Below, piece by piece: positions 23,538 to 32,123 of a stretch of DNA of 64,000 nucleotides. How positions within the stretch are numbered: the stretch's first letter is position 1; each line of letters starts with the position of its first letter. The notes beneath the pieces were generated by a model. The model saw only the letters and a list, made by a program, of their open reading frames with translations, did no database searches and was not told the DNA's origin. The DNA is from Microbacterium sp. YJN-G (GTDB lineage Bacteria > Actinomycetota > Actinomycetes > Actinomycetales > Microbacteriaceae). The DNA is taken from NCBI RefSeq assembly GCF_015040615.1, contig NZ_CP060402.1:2852001-2916000 (forward strand), written 5' to 3'. A program made the position numbers and the translations under genes.

Positions 23538-24386
23538 ATGACCGGCAGCGACGACGTCGTCACCTACGAAGTCACGGGGCCCACGGCGATTATCCGCCTG
23601 AATCGCCCGCAGTACCGCAACGCGCAGAACTCGAAGGTCACCTACGCGCTCGACGCGGCCTTCACCCGCGCCGTCGACGACGATGCTGTGAAGGCCATCG
23701 TGCTCGCCGGCAACGGCGACCACTTCTGCGCCGGACACGACATCGGCACCCCCGAGCGTGACATCGACCAGAGCTTCGAGCGTCGCGCCGTGATCTGGTG
23801 GGACCACGTCGGCGCACAGGGCGTCGATTCGCGCTTCGCGCGCGAATCGGAGGTGTACCTGGGCATGTGCCGCCGCTGGCGCGAGATCCCCAAGCCGGTG
23901 ATCGCCATGGTGCAGGGCGCCTGCATCGCCGGCGGGCTCATGCTGGCCTGGTCGTGCGATTTCATCGTCGCCGCCGATGACGCGTTCTTCCAGGACCCGG
24001 TGGTCATGATGGGCATCCCCGGGGTCGAGTTCTTCGCGCACCCCTGGGTGACCAACCCCCGCGCCGCCAAGGAATGGCTGTACACCGGCGACCGCATGCC
24101 CGCCGCCCGCGCGCACGAGCTCGGCATGGTCAACCATGTCGTGCCTCGTGACGAGCTCGAGCAGCGCACCCTCGAGATCGCCGAGCGCATCGCCCGGATG
24201 CCGCGGCTGGGACTCGCCCTGACGAAGAAGGCCGTCAACCAGGCCGAGGATCTGCAGGGCATGCGAGCAGGAATGGACTCGGTGTTCGGCCTGCACCACG
24301 CCGCCCACGCGCACAACGCCGAGGTGCAGGGCGACTCGCTCGCCGGCGTCGACGTGCGCACGATCCGCGACGAGGAGAAGAAGTGA
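23538..24386 (+). CDS. Enoyl-CoA hydratase/isomerase family protein
   Basis: 282-residue crotonase. RPQYRNAQNSKVTYALDAAF, NGDHFCAGHDIG (first oxyanion-hole block), VQGACIAGGLMLAWSCDFIV (second block) and HELGMVNHVVP are typical. The insert after the first block (residues ~75-100, rich in charged residues and Trp) is longer than in ordinary hydratases. It probably hydrates a bulky 2-enoyl-CoA. ATG at 23538 is chosen because GGGAGGAG precedes it by seven bases. It starts an operon with three acyl-CoA dehydrogenase genes (GTGA, TGATG junctions). Confidence 0.83.
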   Translation: MTGSDDVVTYEVTGPTAIIRLNRPQYRNAQNSKVTYALDAAFTRAVDDDAVKAIVLAGNGDHFCAGHDIGTPERDIDQSFERRAVIWWDHVGAQGVDSRFARESEVYLGMCRRWREIPKPVIAMVQGACIAGGLMLAWSCDFIVAADDAFFQDPVVMMGIPGVEFFAHPWVTNPRAAKEWLYTGDRMPAARAHELGMVNHVVPRDELEQRTLEIAERIARMPRLGLALTKKAVNQAEDLQGMRAGMDSVFGLHHAAHAHNAEVQGDSLAGVDVRTIRDEEKK

Positions 24387-25552
24387 ACCTCGATCTGACC
24401 CCCGAGCAGCAGGCGTTCGCCGCCGAGGCGCGCGCCTGGCTGCAGCAGCACGTTCCGGCACGGCCGCTGCCGTCGATGGACACCGAGGATGGGTTCGCCG
24501 CCCACCGCCGCTGGGAGGCGACCCTCGCCGAGGGCGGCTGGTCGGTCGTCGCGTGGCCCGAGCAGTACGGCGGTCGCGACGCCGGGCTGATCGAGTGGGT
24601 GCTCTTCGAAGAGGAGTACTACCGCGCCGGCGCCCCCACCCGCGTCGCGCAGAACGGCATCTCGCTGCTCGCGCCGATCCTCTTCGAGCACGGCACCCCC
24701 GAGCAGCAGCAGCGGTACCTCAAGGCGATGACCGACGGATCGCTGATCTGGGCGCAGGCGTGGTCGGAGCCGGGAGCCGGCAGCGATCTGGCCGCGATCC
24801 GCAGCACCGCCCGCCGCGACGAGGAACGCGGCGGCTGGATCCTCAACGGGCAGAAGATCTGGAGCTCGCGGGCGGCCTGGGCCGACCGCGGTTTCGGCCT
24901 GTTCCGCTCCGATCCCACCGCCGAGCGGCACCGCGGTCTGACGTACTTCCTGTTCCCGCTGGATGCCGAGGGCATCACGGTGCGTCCGATCGCCCAGCTC
25001 GACGGCACGACCGGGTTCGCCGAGATCTTCTTCGACGACGTCTTCGTGCCGGATGCCGATGTGCTGGGCGCGCCGGGCGACGGCTGGCGGGTGGCGATGA
25101 GCACGGCAGGCAACGAGCGCGGGCTGTCGCTGCGCGCCCCCGGCCGGTTCCTCGCCGCGACCGATCGGCTCATCGACCTGCAGGCCTCGCGTTCCGAGGC
25201 CGACGAGACGGATGCCGTGGTCGACGCGTGGATCCGCGCCGAGGCGTACCGGCTGTACACCTGGCAGACCGTGAGCACCGTTCAGGACGGCGGATCCGTC
25301 GGGGCTGAGGGCAGTATGAACAAGGTGTTCTGGTCTGAGCTCGACGTCGACATCCACGAGACGGCTCTGCGCATCCTCGGGCCGGAGGCCGAGCTGCGCG
25401 GGCCGCAGGCCGAGCGCGACGGACGCTGGGCCGAGGACTACCTCTTCTCTCTCTCGGGCCCCATCTACGCGGGCACGAACGAGATCCAGCGCAACATCAT
25501 CGCGGAGCGGATCCTCGGTCTGCCCCGCGGCGGAGACGGAAGGCGGGCGTGA
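24383..25552 (+). CDS. Acyl-CoA dehydrogenase, catalytic-type subunit (FadE31-like?)
   Basis: 389-residue acyl-CoA dehydrogenase: LTPEQQAFAAEARAWL N-terminus, AWSEPGAGSDLAA (FAD site), NGQKIWSS, and PIYAGTNEIQRNIIAERILG. The catalytic base is likely the Glu in GNERGLS. GTG start overlaps the upstream stop codon. It is followed by two shorter paralogues without ERG or YxGT motifs, the layout of FadE31-FadE32-FadE33, where the large subunit pairs with small ones in heterotetramers acting on ring-opened steroid intermediates. Assignment to that set is from gene order and length, so only moderate. Confidence 0.78.
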   Translation: MNLDLTPEQQAFAAEARAWLQQHVPARPLPSMDTEDGFAAHRRWEATLAEGGWSVVAWPEQYGGRDAGLIEWVLFEEEYYRAGAPTRVAQNGISLLAPILFEHGTPEQQQRYLKAMTDGSLIWAQAWSEPGAGSDLAAIRSTARRDEERGGWILNGQKIWSSRAAWADRGFGLFRSDPTAERHRGLTYFLFPLDAEGITVRPIAQLDGTTGFAEIFFDDVFVPDADVLGAPGDGWRVAMSTAGNERGLSLRAPGRFLAATDRLIDLQASRSEADETDAVVDAWIRAEAYRLYTWQTVSTVQDGGSVGAEGSMNKVFWSELDVDIHETALRILGPEAELRGPQAERDGRWAEDYLFSLSGPIYAGTNEIQRNIIAERILGLPRGGDGRRA

Positions 25553-26520
25553 TGCGATTCCTCCCCACTGACGAGCAGGTCGCCTTCGCCGAGGCGATCG
25601 ACGACATCGTCGAAGCCCACGGCGGTTCGGAGATCGCCCAGCGCTGGGCGGCCGACGACGACGAGGCCGGCCGGGCGCTCTGGGCGCAGTTCGCCGAACT
25701 GGGCCTGACGGGCCTGCGGGTTCCCGAGGAGGCCGGTGGCTTCGGCGGCAGCGCGAGCGACCTCGCGGTCGTGTTCGAGCGGCTCGGCTATCACGGCGTC
25801 CCCGGCCCGTACATCGAGTCCATCGCATTCCTGCCCGCGCTCGTCGACGCCGACACCAGGGAGCGGCTCGTCGCGGGCGCGATCGCGACCGTCGCGGTCG
25901 ATCCGCTCGCACCGGCAGCGCTGGACGCGCATGCCGCCGAGCTGCTGTTCCAGGTGCGCTCGTGTGCGCTGCATCCGGCGGCCGTGCGCGAGCCGGCCGG
26001 GTCCCTGGCCCCCACGCGCCGGCTGGCGCTGCTCGACGCGCAGGGCGAGGCCCGTGCGCTCGAGGCGCGGGAACTCGCGCTGGCCGCAGACGAGGCGGCG
26101 CTGGCCGCCGCCGCGATGCTCATCGGCGCCGGCGAGCGGCTGCTGGACGAGGCCGTGTCGTACGCGAAGGTGCGCGAGCAGTTCGGTCGGCCGGTCGGCG
26201 AGTTCCAGGCGCTCAAGCACCAGCTGGCAGACGTCCGCGTCGCCCTGACCTTCGCCCGCCCGCTGGTGTGGAACGCCGCGATCGCACTCGGCATGGACGA
26301 GGGCGAGCGCGCCGTCTCGGCCGCGAAGATCGCGGCCTCCGACGCGGCCGCCCTGGCCGCCCGCGTGGCACTGCAGGTGCACGGCGCGATCGGCTACACC
26401 TCCGAGCACTCCCTGCGCATCTGGCTCGGCCTCGCGCACGCCCTCCCCGCGGTGTGGGGCACGAGGGCGTTCCACCGCGCGCGCATCGCGCGCTCGATCC
26501 TGCCCGGCCGCGCCGCCTGA
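25552..26520 (+). CDS. Acyl-CoA dehydrogenase-like small subunit
   Basis: 322 residues, about 60 shorter than a full acyl-CoA dehydrogenase; the middle beta-domain is reduced. The C-terminal helical domain is intact: EAVSYAKVREQFGRPVGEFQ, KHQLADVRVAL and LQVHGAIGYTSEHSL. No glutamate base in an ERG or YEGT context is present, so it probably forms an alpha2beta2 complex with 24383..25552. Start at ATG 25552 (TGATG overlap); GTG 25549 would add one residue. Length and position recall FadE32. Confidence 0.78.
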   Translation: MRFLPTDEQVAFAEAIDDIVEAHGGSEIAQRWAADDDEAGRALWAQFAELGLTGLRVPEEAGGFGGSASDLAVVFERLGYHGVPGPYIESIAFLPALVDADTRERLVAGAIATVAVDPLAPAALDAHAAELLFQVRSCALHPAAVREPAGSLAPTRRLALLDAQGEARALEARELALAADEAALAAAAMLIGAGERLLDEAVSYAKVREQFGRPVGEFQALKHQLADVRVALTFARPLVWNAAIALGMDEGERAVSAAKIAASDAAALAARVALQVHGAIGYTSEHSLRIWLGLAHALPAVWGTRAFHRARIARSILPGRAA

Positions 26521-26534
26521 GCGAGAGGACGATC

Positions 26535-27650
26535 ATGAGCAACGATCTGACCGAGGAGCAGCGCGAGCTGGCGGGCATGCTCCGCGCGATCCTCGCCGAG
26601 CGCTCCGACAGCACCGCCATCCGCAGCGCCGTGGAGTCGGAGACCGGCTGGGACGCCGGACTGTGGACGCTGCTGTGCGAGGAGATCGGCACGGCGTCGC
26701 TCGCGATCCCCGAGGAGTTCGGCGGCGCCGGCTTCTCGGCCGCCGAGACCGAGGTCACCCTCGAAGAGCTCGGCTACGCCCTCACCCCCTCCCCCTACCT
26801 CGGGTCCGTCGCCATCGCCGCCCAGGCCGTCCTCGCCTCCGGCGACGACGACGCCTGCGCACGCCTGCTGCCGGAGATCGCCTCCGGTGAGCAGATCGCC
26901 GCTCTCGCATGGGCGGCGCCCGACGGCCGCTGGGATCCCTCCCGCGCGGCCGCGTCGGCCACCGAATCCGCTCCCGGCGAGTGGATGCTGTCAGGGCAGG
27001 TGCCGTTCGTGCTCGAGGGTGCCGCGGCCGGCATCCTGATCGTGCTCGCCCGCACCCCGGCCGGTCCGCGCCTCTTCGAGGTCGCCGACGCGAGCGCGGT
27101 GCGTCGCACCGCGACGCCGGCCATGGACCTCACCCTGCGCCTGGCGACGCTCGACCTGGATGCCGCCGCCGCTCGCCCCCTGGGCGAGCCGGATCCCGCC
27201 GTGCTCGAGACCGTGCACGCGCACGCACTGGCGGCCGTCGCGGCCGTGCAGGCAGGAACCGCCGCACGCGGGCTGGACATGACCGTCGACTACGCCCGCC
27301 AGCGCGTGCAGTTCGGGCGTGCGATCGGCTCGTTCCAGGCCGTGAAGCACCGGCTCGCCGACATGCACGTGCAGGCCGAGATCGCCCGTACGACGGCTCG
27401 CGCGGCCGCCGCGGCGCTGGCCGCGGACGCACCCGACCGGCTGGAGCTCGCAGCGCTGGCCAAGGCGACCTGCTCGCGCGCACTGGCGTCGATCGCCGCA
27501 GAGACCATCCAGCTGCACGGCGGCATCGCCATCACCTGGGAGCACGACGCGCACCTGATCTTCAAGCGCGGCCACGCGCTCGGCCAGCTCTTCGGCACGG
27601 CGGCCGAACTGCGCCGCCGTGCCGAGGAGCGGGTGCTAGCCGCGCGCTGA
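26535..27650 (+). CDS. Acyl-CoA dehydrogenase-like subunit
   Basis: 371 residues. LTEEQRELAGMLRAIL helix, IPEEFGGAGFS, then a helical domain with MTVDYARQRVQFGRAIGSFQ, VKHRLADMHV and LHGGIAITWEHDAHL. Like the preceding gene it lacks the usual catalytic Glu contexts and is probably a partner chain (FadE33-like by position). Ala-rich composition in residues 100-240. The last 15 bases overlap the end of the convergent hexapeptide-protein gene (27636), so no separate terminator exists here. Confidence 0.76.
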   Translation: MSNDLTEEQRELAGMLRAILAERSDSTAIRSAVESETGWDAGLWTLLCEEIGTASLAIPEEFGGAGFSAAETEVTLEELGYALTPSPYLGSVAIAAQAVLASGDDDACARLLPEIASGEQIAALAWAAPDGRWDPSRAAASATESAPGEWMLSGQVPFVLEGAAAGILIVLARTPAGPRLFEVADASAVRRTATPAMDLTLRLATLDLDAAAARPLGEPDPAVLETVHAHALAAVAAVQAGTAARGLDMTVDYARQRVQFGRAIGSFQAVKHRLADMHVQAEIARTTARAAAAALAADAPDRLELAALAKATCSRALASIAAETIQLHGGIAITWEHDAHLIFKRGHALGQLFGTAAELRRRAEERVLAAR

Positions 27651-28250
27651 CCGCTTCACGTGCAGCGGCTCGGCGGCATCCGCCGACCACGTCGTGCGGC
27701 GCCGGTCCGCCTCCTCCTGCTGGAGCGGAGCGACCGGTCGCAGGCTCTCACGACTGCGCTGCGCGAGCTGCTGATACAGGTGCACGCCGTTGCGCTTCCA
27801 CGCCAGCGCCTGCTCGTCGAGCTGCCCGGTGACCTTCGCCGGGCAGCCCATCGCCATCCCGCCCGCGGGCACGACGGTGTTCGCGGTGACCACGGCGCCC
27901 GCCGCGACCAGCGCGTCGGCACCGATCTCGGCGCCGTCGAGCACGGTCGCGCCGATGCCGATCAGGGCGTACGAGCCGATGCGGCAGCCGTGCAGCACCG
28001 CCGCATGGCCGACATGGCTGGCCGGTTCCAGCACGGCATCCCTGCCGGGGAAGGCGTGGATGACGCAGGAGTCCTGCACGTTCGACCCCTCGCCGACGAG
28101 CACGCGGCCGAAATCGCCGCGCAGGCTCGCGAACGGCCCGATGTAGCAGCCCGCGCCCACGACGACGTCGCCGATCAGGCTGGCGGTCTCGTGCACGAAC
28201 GCGGTGGGGTGCACGACGGGCACGACGCCGTCGAACTCGTAGCAGGGCAT
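27636..28250 (-). CDS. Hexapeptide-repeat protein, gamma-carbonic anhydrase/PaaY/CaiE-like
   Basis: 204 residues forming a left-handed beta-helix. Repeats run from about residue 24 (IGDVVVGAGCYIGPFASLRG) to about 130. Zinc-ligand-type histidines are present in SCVIHAFPG and GHAAVLHGCRIG, as in gamma-carbonic anhydrases and in PaaY. The C-terminal 40 residues are charged and basic. PaaY hydrolyses dead-end CoA esters in phenylacetate catabolism; a similar CoA-rescue role in this CoA-rich pathway is plausible but inferred. ATG at 28250 overlaps the SDR stop by one base (TGATG). Confidence 0.8.
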   Translation of the reverse strand: MPCYEFDGVVPVVHPTAFVHETASLIGDVVVGAGCYIGPFASLRGDFGRVLVGEGSNVQDSCVIHAFPGRDAVLEPASHVGHAAVLHGCRIGSYALIGIGATVLDGAEIGADALVAAGAVVTANTVVPAGGMAMGCPAKVTGQLDEQALAWKRNGVHLYQQLAQRSRESLRPVAPLQQEEADRRRTTWSADAAEPLHVKRSARG

Positions 28251-28993
28251 CACGCCACCTGGCCACCGTCGATGATGAAGTCCTGGCCGGTGCAGTAGCT
28301 GCTGGCGGGGCTGGCGAGGAAGGCGACCAGGTTCGAGATCTCCTCGGGGCGGCCCGCGCGCGGGATCGGGATCCGCGAGATGAACCCGACGCCGGCGCGG
28401 GTGTCCTCGGTGATCATCGGAGTGTCGACCGCGCCGGGGCAGACCGAGTTCACGCGGATGCCGTCAGCGGCGAGTTCCCGTGCCAGGGCACGCGAGACCC
28501 CACGCAGACCCCACTTGGATGCCGAGTACGGCACGCGGTTCGCGTAGCCGGCCACGCCTGCCGTCGAGGCGATGTTGACGATCGAGGCGTCGCGGTCGCG
28601 CATCAGCGGCAGCAGGGCCTGGATGCCGAGCATCGGCCCGATGAGATTGACGTCGAGGGTGAGGCGGATGGTGCGCTCATCGGTCTCGGCCAGCGGACCA
28701 TCCGGGCAGAAGCCGGCGTTGTTGACGAGCACGTCCACGCGCCCGAAGGCCTTCTCAGCCGCCTCGGCGACCTGCGCCCATGCCTGTGCCGAGGTCACGT
28801 CGTGCGCCAGGCCCACGGCATCCGCGCCGAAGCGGCCGGCCAACTCGGCCACCGCGTCGCCGTCGAGGTCGGTGAGCACCAGCTGGGCGCCGAGCGCGTG
28901 GAACAGCGCGGCGTGCGAGCGGCCCTGGCCGCCGGCGGCGCCGGTGATGACGGCGACACGACCGGTGAGGTCGATGACGGGGGTTGCGTTCAT
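28250..28993 (-). CDS. SDR family oxidoreductase
   Basis: 247-residue classical SDR: TGAAGGQGRSHA (the GGQGRSHA form common in actinobacterial steroid and carveol dehydrogenases), VLTDLDG, NNAGFCPDG, Ser in NIASTAGV, PYSASK and the C-terminal TGQDFIIDGGQ. It probably oxidises a ring hydroxyl with NAD. ATG at 28993 follows GGAGGAAG. It leads a two-gene operon with the hexapeptide protein and is divergent from the VOC gene across operator 5. Confidence 0.83.
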   Translation of the reverse strand: MNATPVIDLTGRVAVITGAAGGQGRSHAALFHALGAQLVLTDLDGDAVAELAGRFGADAVGLAHDVTSAQAWAQVAEAAEKAFGRVDVLVNNAGFCPDGPLAETDERTIRLTLDVNLIGPMLGIQALLPLMRDRDASIVNIASTAGVAGYANRVPYSASKWGLRGVSRALARELAADGIRVNSVCPGAVDTPMITEDTRAGVGFISRIPIPRAGRPEEISNLVAFLASPASSYCTGQDFIIDGGQVA

Positions 28994-29018
28994 GGGTCTT
29001 CCTCCGGGATGGTTAGCA

Positions 29019-29032
29019 AACAAGCATTTGGT
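29019..29032. promoter_or_regulatory. KstR2-type operator 5
   Basis: AACAAGCATTTGGT, one mismatch to AnCAAGnnCTTGnT. It sits between the SDR gene (start 28993, -) and the VOC gene (start 29061, +). Confidence 0.62.
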
Positions 29033-29060
29033 TGGAATCGAACAGGCATCGGGAGACGAG

Positions 29061-29498
29061 ATGACGCGACTGCATCACATGGGCATCACCGTGAGCGACA
29101 CCGAGGCGGCCACGGCGTTCTACCGTGCGGTGACGGGCGGTGAGGTCATCGGACCGCTGGTCAAGAGCGGGCCGTCCGTCGAGGCGGCCACCGGCTACCC
29201 CGGGGTGGAGGTCGTGCTGACCTTCATCCGCGTGCACGACGAGGTGTTCCTGGAGCTCGCCGAGTACCGCAACGCCGACAATCCGCGCATCGACCCCGAC
29301 AACGGATTCGTCGGCGCCGCGCATCCGGCCATCGTGGTCGACGACATCGAGGCCGCCATCGCACGCGCAGGCACCCTCGGGCACGCACCGCTCTCGGCGG
29401 TGATGACCGGCACAGCGGGTCCGCTCGAGGGCTACCGCTACGTCTACCTGCGCGGTCCCGACGACGTGCGCGTCGAGCTGCTCGAAGCGCCTCACTGA
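29061..29498 (+). CDS. VOC-superfamily protein, methylmalonyl-CoA epimerase-like
   Basis: 145 residues, one vicinal-oxygen-chelate unit with two beta-alpha-beta-beta-beta modules: MTRLHHMGITVSDTEAATAF with a metal-ligand His, VFLELAEY with a ligand Glu, HPAIVVDDIEAAIARA with the second His, and VYLRGPDDVRVELLE with the final Glu. The set of ligands fits methylmalonyl-CoA epimerase or a glyoxalase/dioxygenase-like enzyme. Methylmalonyl-CoA arises from propionyl-CoA, a major product of steroid breakdown, but this is only suggestive. GGGAGACG precedes the ATG. Its end overlaps the convergent aldo/keto reductase by seven bases. Confidence 0.75.
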   Translation: MTRLHHMGITVSDTEAATAFYRAVTGGEVIGPLVKSGPSVEAATGYPGVEVVLTFIRVHDEVFLELAEYRNADNPRIDPDNGFVGAAHPAIVVDDIEAAIARAGTLGHAPLSAVMTGTAGPLEGYRYVYLRGPDDVRVELLEAPH

Positions 29499-30391
29499 TC
29501 GGCCTCCCCCGCGAGTTCGGCCTCCCCCGCGAGTTCGGCCAGCTCCGACTCGTCGAGTTCGAGGGTCGCAGCGGCCACGGAGTCGCGGATGCTCTCGGGC
29601 CGGCTCGCACCTGGCACCGGGATCATCCGGGGTGACAGGGCGAGCAGCCAGGCGATCGCGACCTGCTGCGCGCTGACACCGCGACGCTGCGCTACGCGCT
29701 GGAAGGCCGGCGCATCGACGCCGAGCCCCTTCGCCGCCCGCATGCCGCCGAGCGGCCCCCACGCCAGGAAGGTCAGCCCGCGCCGCTCGCACATGCGCAG
29801 CACCGGCTCGCTGGAGCGCTGCACCGGCGAGTACTCGTTCTGCACGCTGACGAGGGCGTCGCCCACGACATCCAGTGCGATGCCCAGCTGCACCTCGTCG
29901 ACGTTGGAGACGCCGATGCGCACGGCCACCCCGTCGTCGACGAGCCGGCGCAGCGCGCCCATCGACTCCGCGTAGGGCACCCGTGGATCGGGCCGGTGGT
30001 GCTGGTACAGCGGCAGCGCGTCCAGGCCCAGCCGGTGCGCGGACTCCCGCGCCGCCCGTGCGAGATGTTCGGGGGTGCCGTCGATCCACCATGTCGCGTT
30101 GGGTCCACGAGTGTGGCCGCCCTTGGTCGCCAGGATGATCGCGTCGGCGCCTGACGGCCACTGCCGCAACGCTGCGGCGAGCGCCTGCTCGTTCACGCCC
30201 ATCTCGCCGGTGGGGCCGTAGCTGTCGGCGGTGTCGAACAGGGTCACGCCCGCGTCGAGCGCGGCGTGCACTGCGTGCACGCCGCGGGCGCGATCCATGT
30301 CGAGGGTCTGGGTGAGCGTCATGGCTCCCATCCCCACGGCCGAGACCTCGACGTCACCGAGCGCGCGGCGGGGAAGAACGGATGCGGTCAT
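29492..30391 (-). CDS. Aldo/keto reductase
   Basis: 299-residue (alpha/beta)8 aldo/keto reductase. The catalytic tetrad is recognisable: Asp and Tyr in LFDTADSYGP, Lys in ILATKGG, and His in LYQHHRPDP. The NADPH site is SRPESI near the C-terminus. It reduces carbonyls to alcohols. The C-terminus ends in a doubled ELAGEA peptide, encoded by an exact 18-bp tandem duplication (29501..29536). Divergent from the second ipdAB operon across operator 6. Substrate unknown. Confidence 0.83.
   Translation of the reverse strand: MTASVLPRRALGDVEVSAVGMGAMTLTQTLDMDRARGVHAVHAALDAGVTLFDTADSYGPTGEMGVNEQALAAALRQWPSGADAIILATKGGHTRGPNATWWIDGTPEHLARAARESAHRLGLDALPLYQHHRPDPRVPYAESMGALRRLVDDGVAVRIGVSNVDEVQLGIALDVVGDALVSVQNEYSPVQRSSEPVLRMCERRGLTFLAWGPLGGMRAAKGLGVDAPAFQRVAQRRGVSAQQVAIAWLLALSPRMIPVPGASRPESIRDSVAAATLELDESELAELAGEAELAGEADQ
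29501..29536. repeat. Exact 18-bp tandem duplication in the aldo/keto reductase 3' end
   Basis: GGCCTCCCCCGCGAGTTC occurs twice in direct succession, repeating the peptide AELAGE near the C-terminus. Probably a recent slippage event that keeps the frame. Confidence 0.75.
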
Positions 30392-30439
30392 GTCTCCTCC
30401 TCGACGACGGCGTCTGGCGCCATGGTAGCGTGGTTCCCA

Positions 30440-30453
30440 AACAAGCGCTAGGT
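30440..30453. promoter_or_regulatory. KstR2-type operator 6
   Basis: AACAAGCGCTAGGT, one mismatch. The right half overlaps TAGGTT (30449..30454), a likely -10 box for the ipdAB copy 2 operon; the leftward aldo/keto reductase may use TACCAT (complement of 30422..30427). Confidence 0.68.
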
Positions 30454-30495
30454 TTATACGGCATGGCGCCCGCAGTGTCGCGAGAAGGAGCACGG

Positions 30496-31362
30496 ATGTC
30501 AGATAAGCGAGTGAGCATCGACGAGGCCGTCGCCTCGCTCGAGAGCGGCATGACGATCGGGATCGGCGGATGGGGCTCGCGCCGCAAGCCGATGTCGCTC
30601 GTGCGCGCGATCCTGCGGACCGACCTCACCGACCTCACGGTCGTGACGTTCGGCGGTCCGGATGTCGGCCTGCTGGCAGCGGCGGGACGCATCCGCAAGC
30701 TCGTGTACGGATTCGTCTCGCTCGACAGCATCCCCCTCGACCCGCTGTTCACGCAGGCGCGCGAACGCGGCGAGCTCGAGATCGAGGAGTACGACGAGGG
30801 GATGTACGTCACGGGCCTGCGCGCCGCGGGCGCGCGCCTGGACTTCCTGCCCATCCGCGCAGGACTCGGCTCGGACGTCGTGCCGGCCAACCCGCACCTG
30901 CGCACGGTCGCCTCGCCCTACTCCGGTGAGGAGTACCTGGCGATGCCTGCGCTGAACCTCGACGTCGCGCTCGTGCACGTCAACCGTGCCGACGCGCAGG
31001 GCAACGCCCAGTACCTGGGCCCTGATCCCTATTTCGACGACCTGCTCGCGATGGCCGCGCAGCGCACGATCGTCTCGGCCGAGAAGGTGGTGCCGACCTC
31101 GTCCCTGCTCGATGAGGGCAGCTTCCACACTCTGCTGTTCAGCCGGATGTACGCCTCCGCCGTCGTCGAGGCCCCGCAAGGCGCGCACTTCACCACGTGC
31201 GAGCCGGACTACAGCCGCGACGAGGCGTTCCAGCGTCACTACGCGACATCCGCGAAGGACCCCGAGGCATGGGCGGAGTTCGAGCGCACCTTCCTCCAGA
31301 CCGACGAGGCCGGCTACCACGCAGCCGTCGCCCGCTTCCACGCCACGCAAGGAGCAGCATGA
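30496..31362 (+). CDS. ipdA: IpdA-like subunit of ring-cleaving CoA hydrolase, copy 2
   Basis: 288 residues; the closer of the two copies to mycobacterial IpdA. Shared stretches run throughout: SDKR start, GMTIGIGGWGSRRKPMSLVR, DLTDLTVVTFGGPDVGLL, YGFVSLDS, FLPIRAGLGSDV, PYFDDLLAMAAQRT, VVEAPQGAHFTTCEPDYSRD and FQRHYA. Glu101 in EYDEGMY corresponds, as far as I can align from memory, to the Glu105 shown to be essential in IpdA. No thioester-forming Glu in a CoA-transferase SENG motif is seen, consistent with a hydrolase. ATG at 30496 follows AAGGAG. Forms an operon with ipdB copy 2 under operator 6. Confidence 0.87.
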   Translation: MSDKRVSIDEAVASLESGMTIGIGGWGSRRKPMSLVRAILRTDLTDLTVVTFGGPDVGLLAAAGRIRKLVYGFVSLDSIPLDPLFTQARERGELEIEEYDEGMYVTGLRAAGARLDFLPIRAGLGSDVVPANPHLRTVASPYSGEEYLAMPALNLDVALVHVNRADAQGNAQYLGPDPYFDDLLAMAAQRTIVSAEKVVPTSSLLDEGSFHTLLFSRMYASAVVEAPQGAHFTTCEPDYSRDEAFQRHYATSAKDPEAWAEFERTFLQTDEAGYHAAVARFHATQGAA

Positions 31363-32111
31363 CCACTGACGCCACGATCGCCGAGATCTGCATCGCCGCG
31401 TGCGCGGACACCTATCGCGAGTCCGGGGAGATCCTGGCGCACGCCGTCGGCATCATCCCGACGCTCGGCGCCCGGCTGGCCAAGCTCACCACGGCGCCCG
31501 ACATCGTGCTCACCGACGGCGAGGCCTTCCTGCTCAGCGGACCGCCCACCCCCGGCGCTCCCGAGACCGAGGACTCCGTCGTCGAGGGCTGGGCCCCGTT
31601 CCGGCGCATCTTCGACATCCTCGCCACCGGGCGCCGTCAGAGCATGATGGGCGCGAGCCAGATCGACCGGCACGGCAACCAGAACATCTCGCTGATCGGC
31701 GACTGGGATCGTCCCACCCGCCAGCTCATCGGCGTGCGCGGGGCGCCGGGCAACACCGCCAACCACCGCGTCGACTACTGGGTCTCACGGCACAGCCCGC
31801 GCGTGTTCGTCGAGCGCGTCGACATGGTCTCGGGCGTCGGCAACGACCGCGCCCGCGAGGCGGGGCTGAAGCATCACCGGCTGGGCGTGATCGTCACGAA
31901 CCTCGCCGTGTTCGGTTTCGACGCCGACGGCCGTGCCGAACTGCGCTCGATCCACCCCGGCGTAGACCCTCAGACGGTCATCGACAGCACGGGGTTCCCC
32001 GTCGACGTCGACGGAGTGCCCGCGACCCGGGTGCCGGATGCCGAAGAGCTGCGCCTCATCCGCGAGGCGCTCGACCCGCGCGGCAACCGCACCCGCGAAG
32101 TGGCGGACTGA
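31359..32111 (+). CDS. ipdB: IpdB-like subunit of ring-cleaving CoA hydrolase, copy 2
   Basis: 250-residue partner of the preceding IpdA (ATGA overlap). LGARLAKLTTAPDIVLTDGE, VEGWAPFRRIFDILATGRRQ, QIDRHGNQNISLIG, GVRGAPGNTANHRVDYWVSR, HSPRVFVERVDMVSGVG and ELRLIREALDPRGNRTRE resemble mycobacterial IpdB more closely than copy 1 does. The convergent TetR gene follows after 12 bases, with no obvious terminator. Confidence 0.87.
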   Translation: MTTDATIAEICIAACADTYRESGEILAHAVGIIPTLGARLAKLTTAPDIVLTDGEAFLLSGPPTPGAPETEDSVVEGWAPFRRIFDILATGRRQSMMGASQIDRHGNQNISLIGDWDRPTRQLIGVRGAPGNTANHRVDYWVSRHSPRVFVERVDMVSGVGNDRAREAGLKHHRLGVIVTNLAVFGFDADGRAELRSIHPGVDPQTVIDSTGFPVDVDGVPATRVPDAEELRLIREALDPRGNRTREVAD

Positions 32112-32123
32112 CGCGGATCGCGC

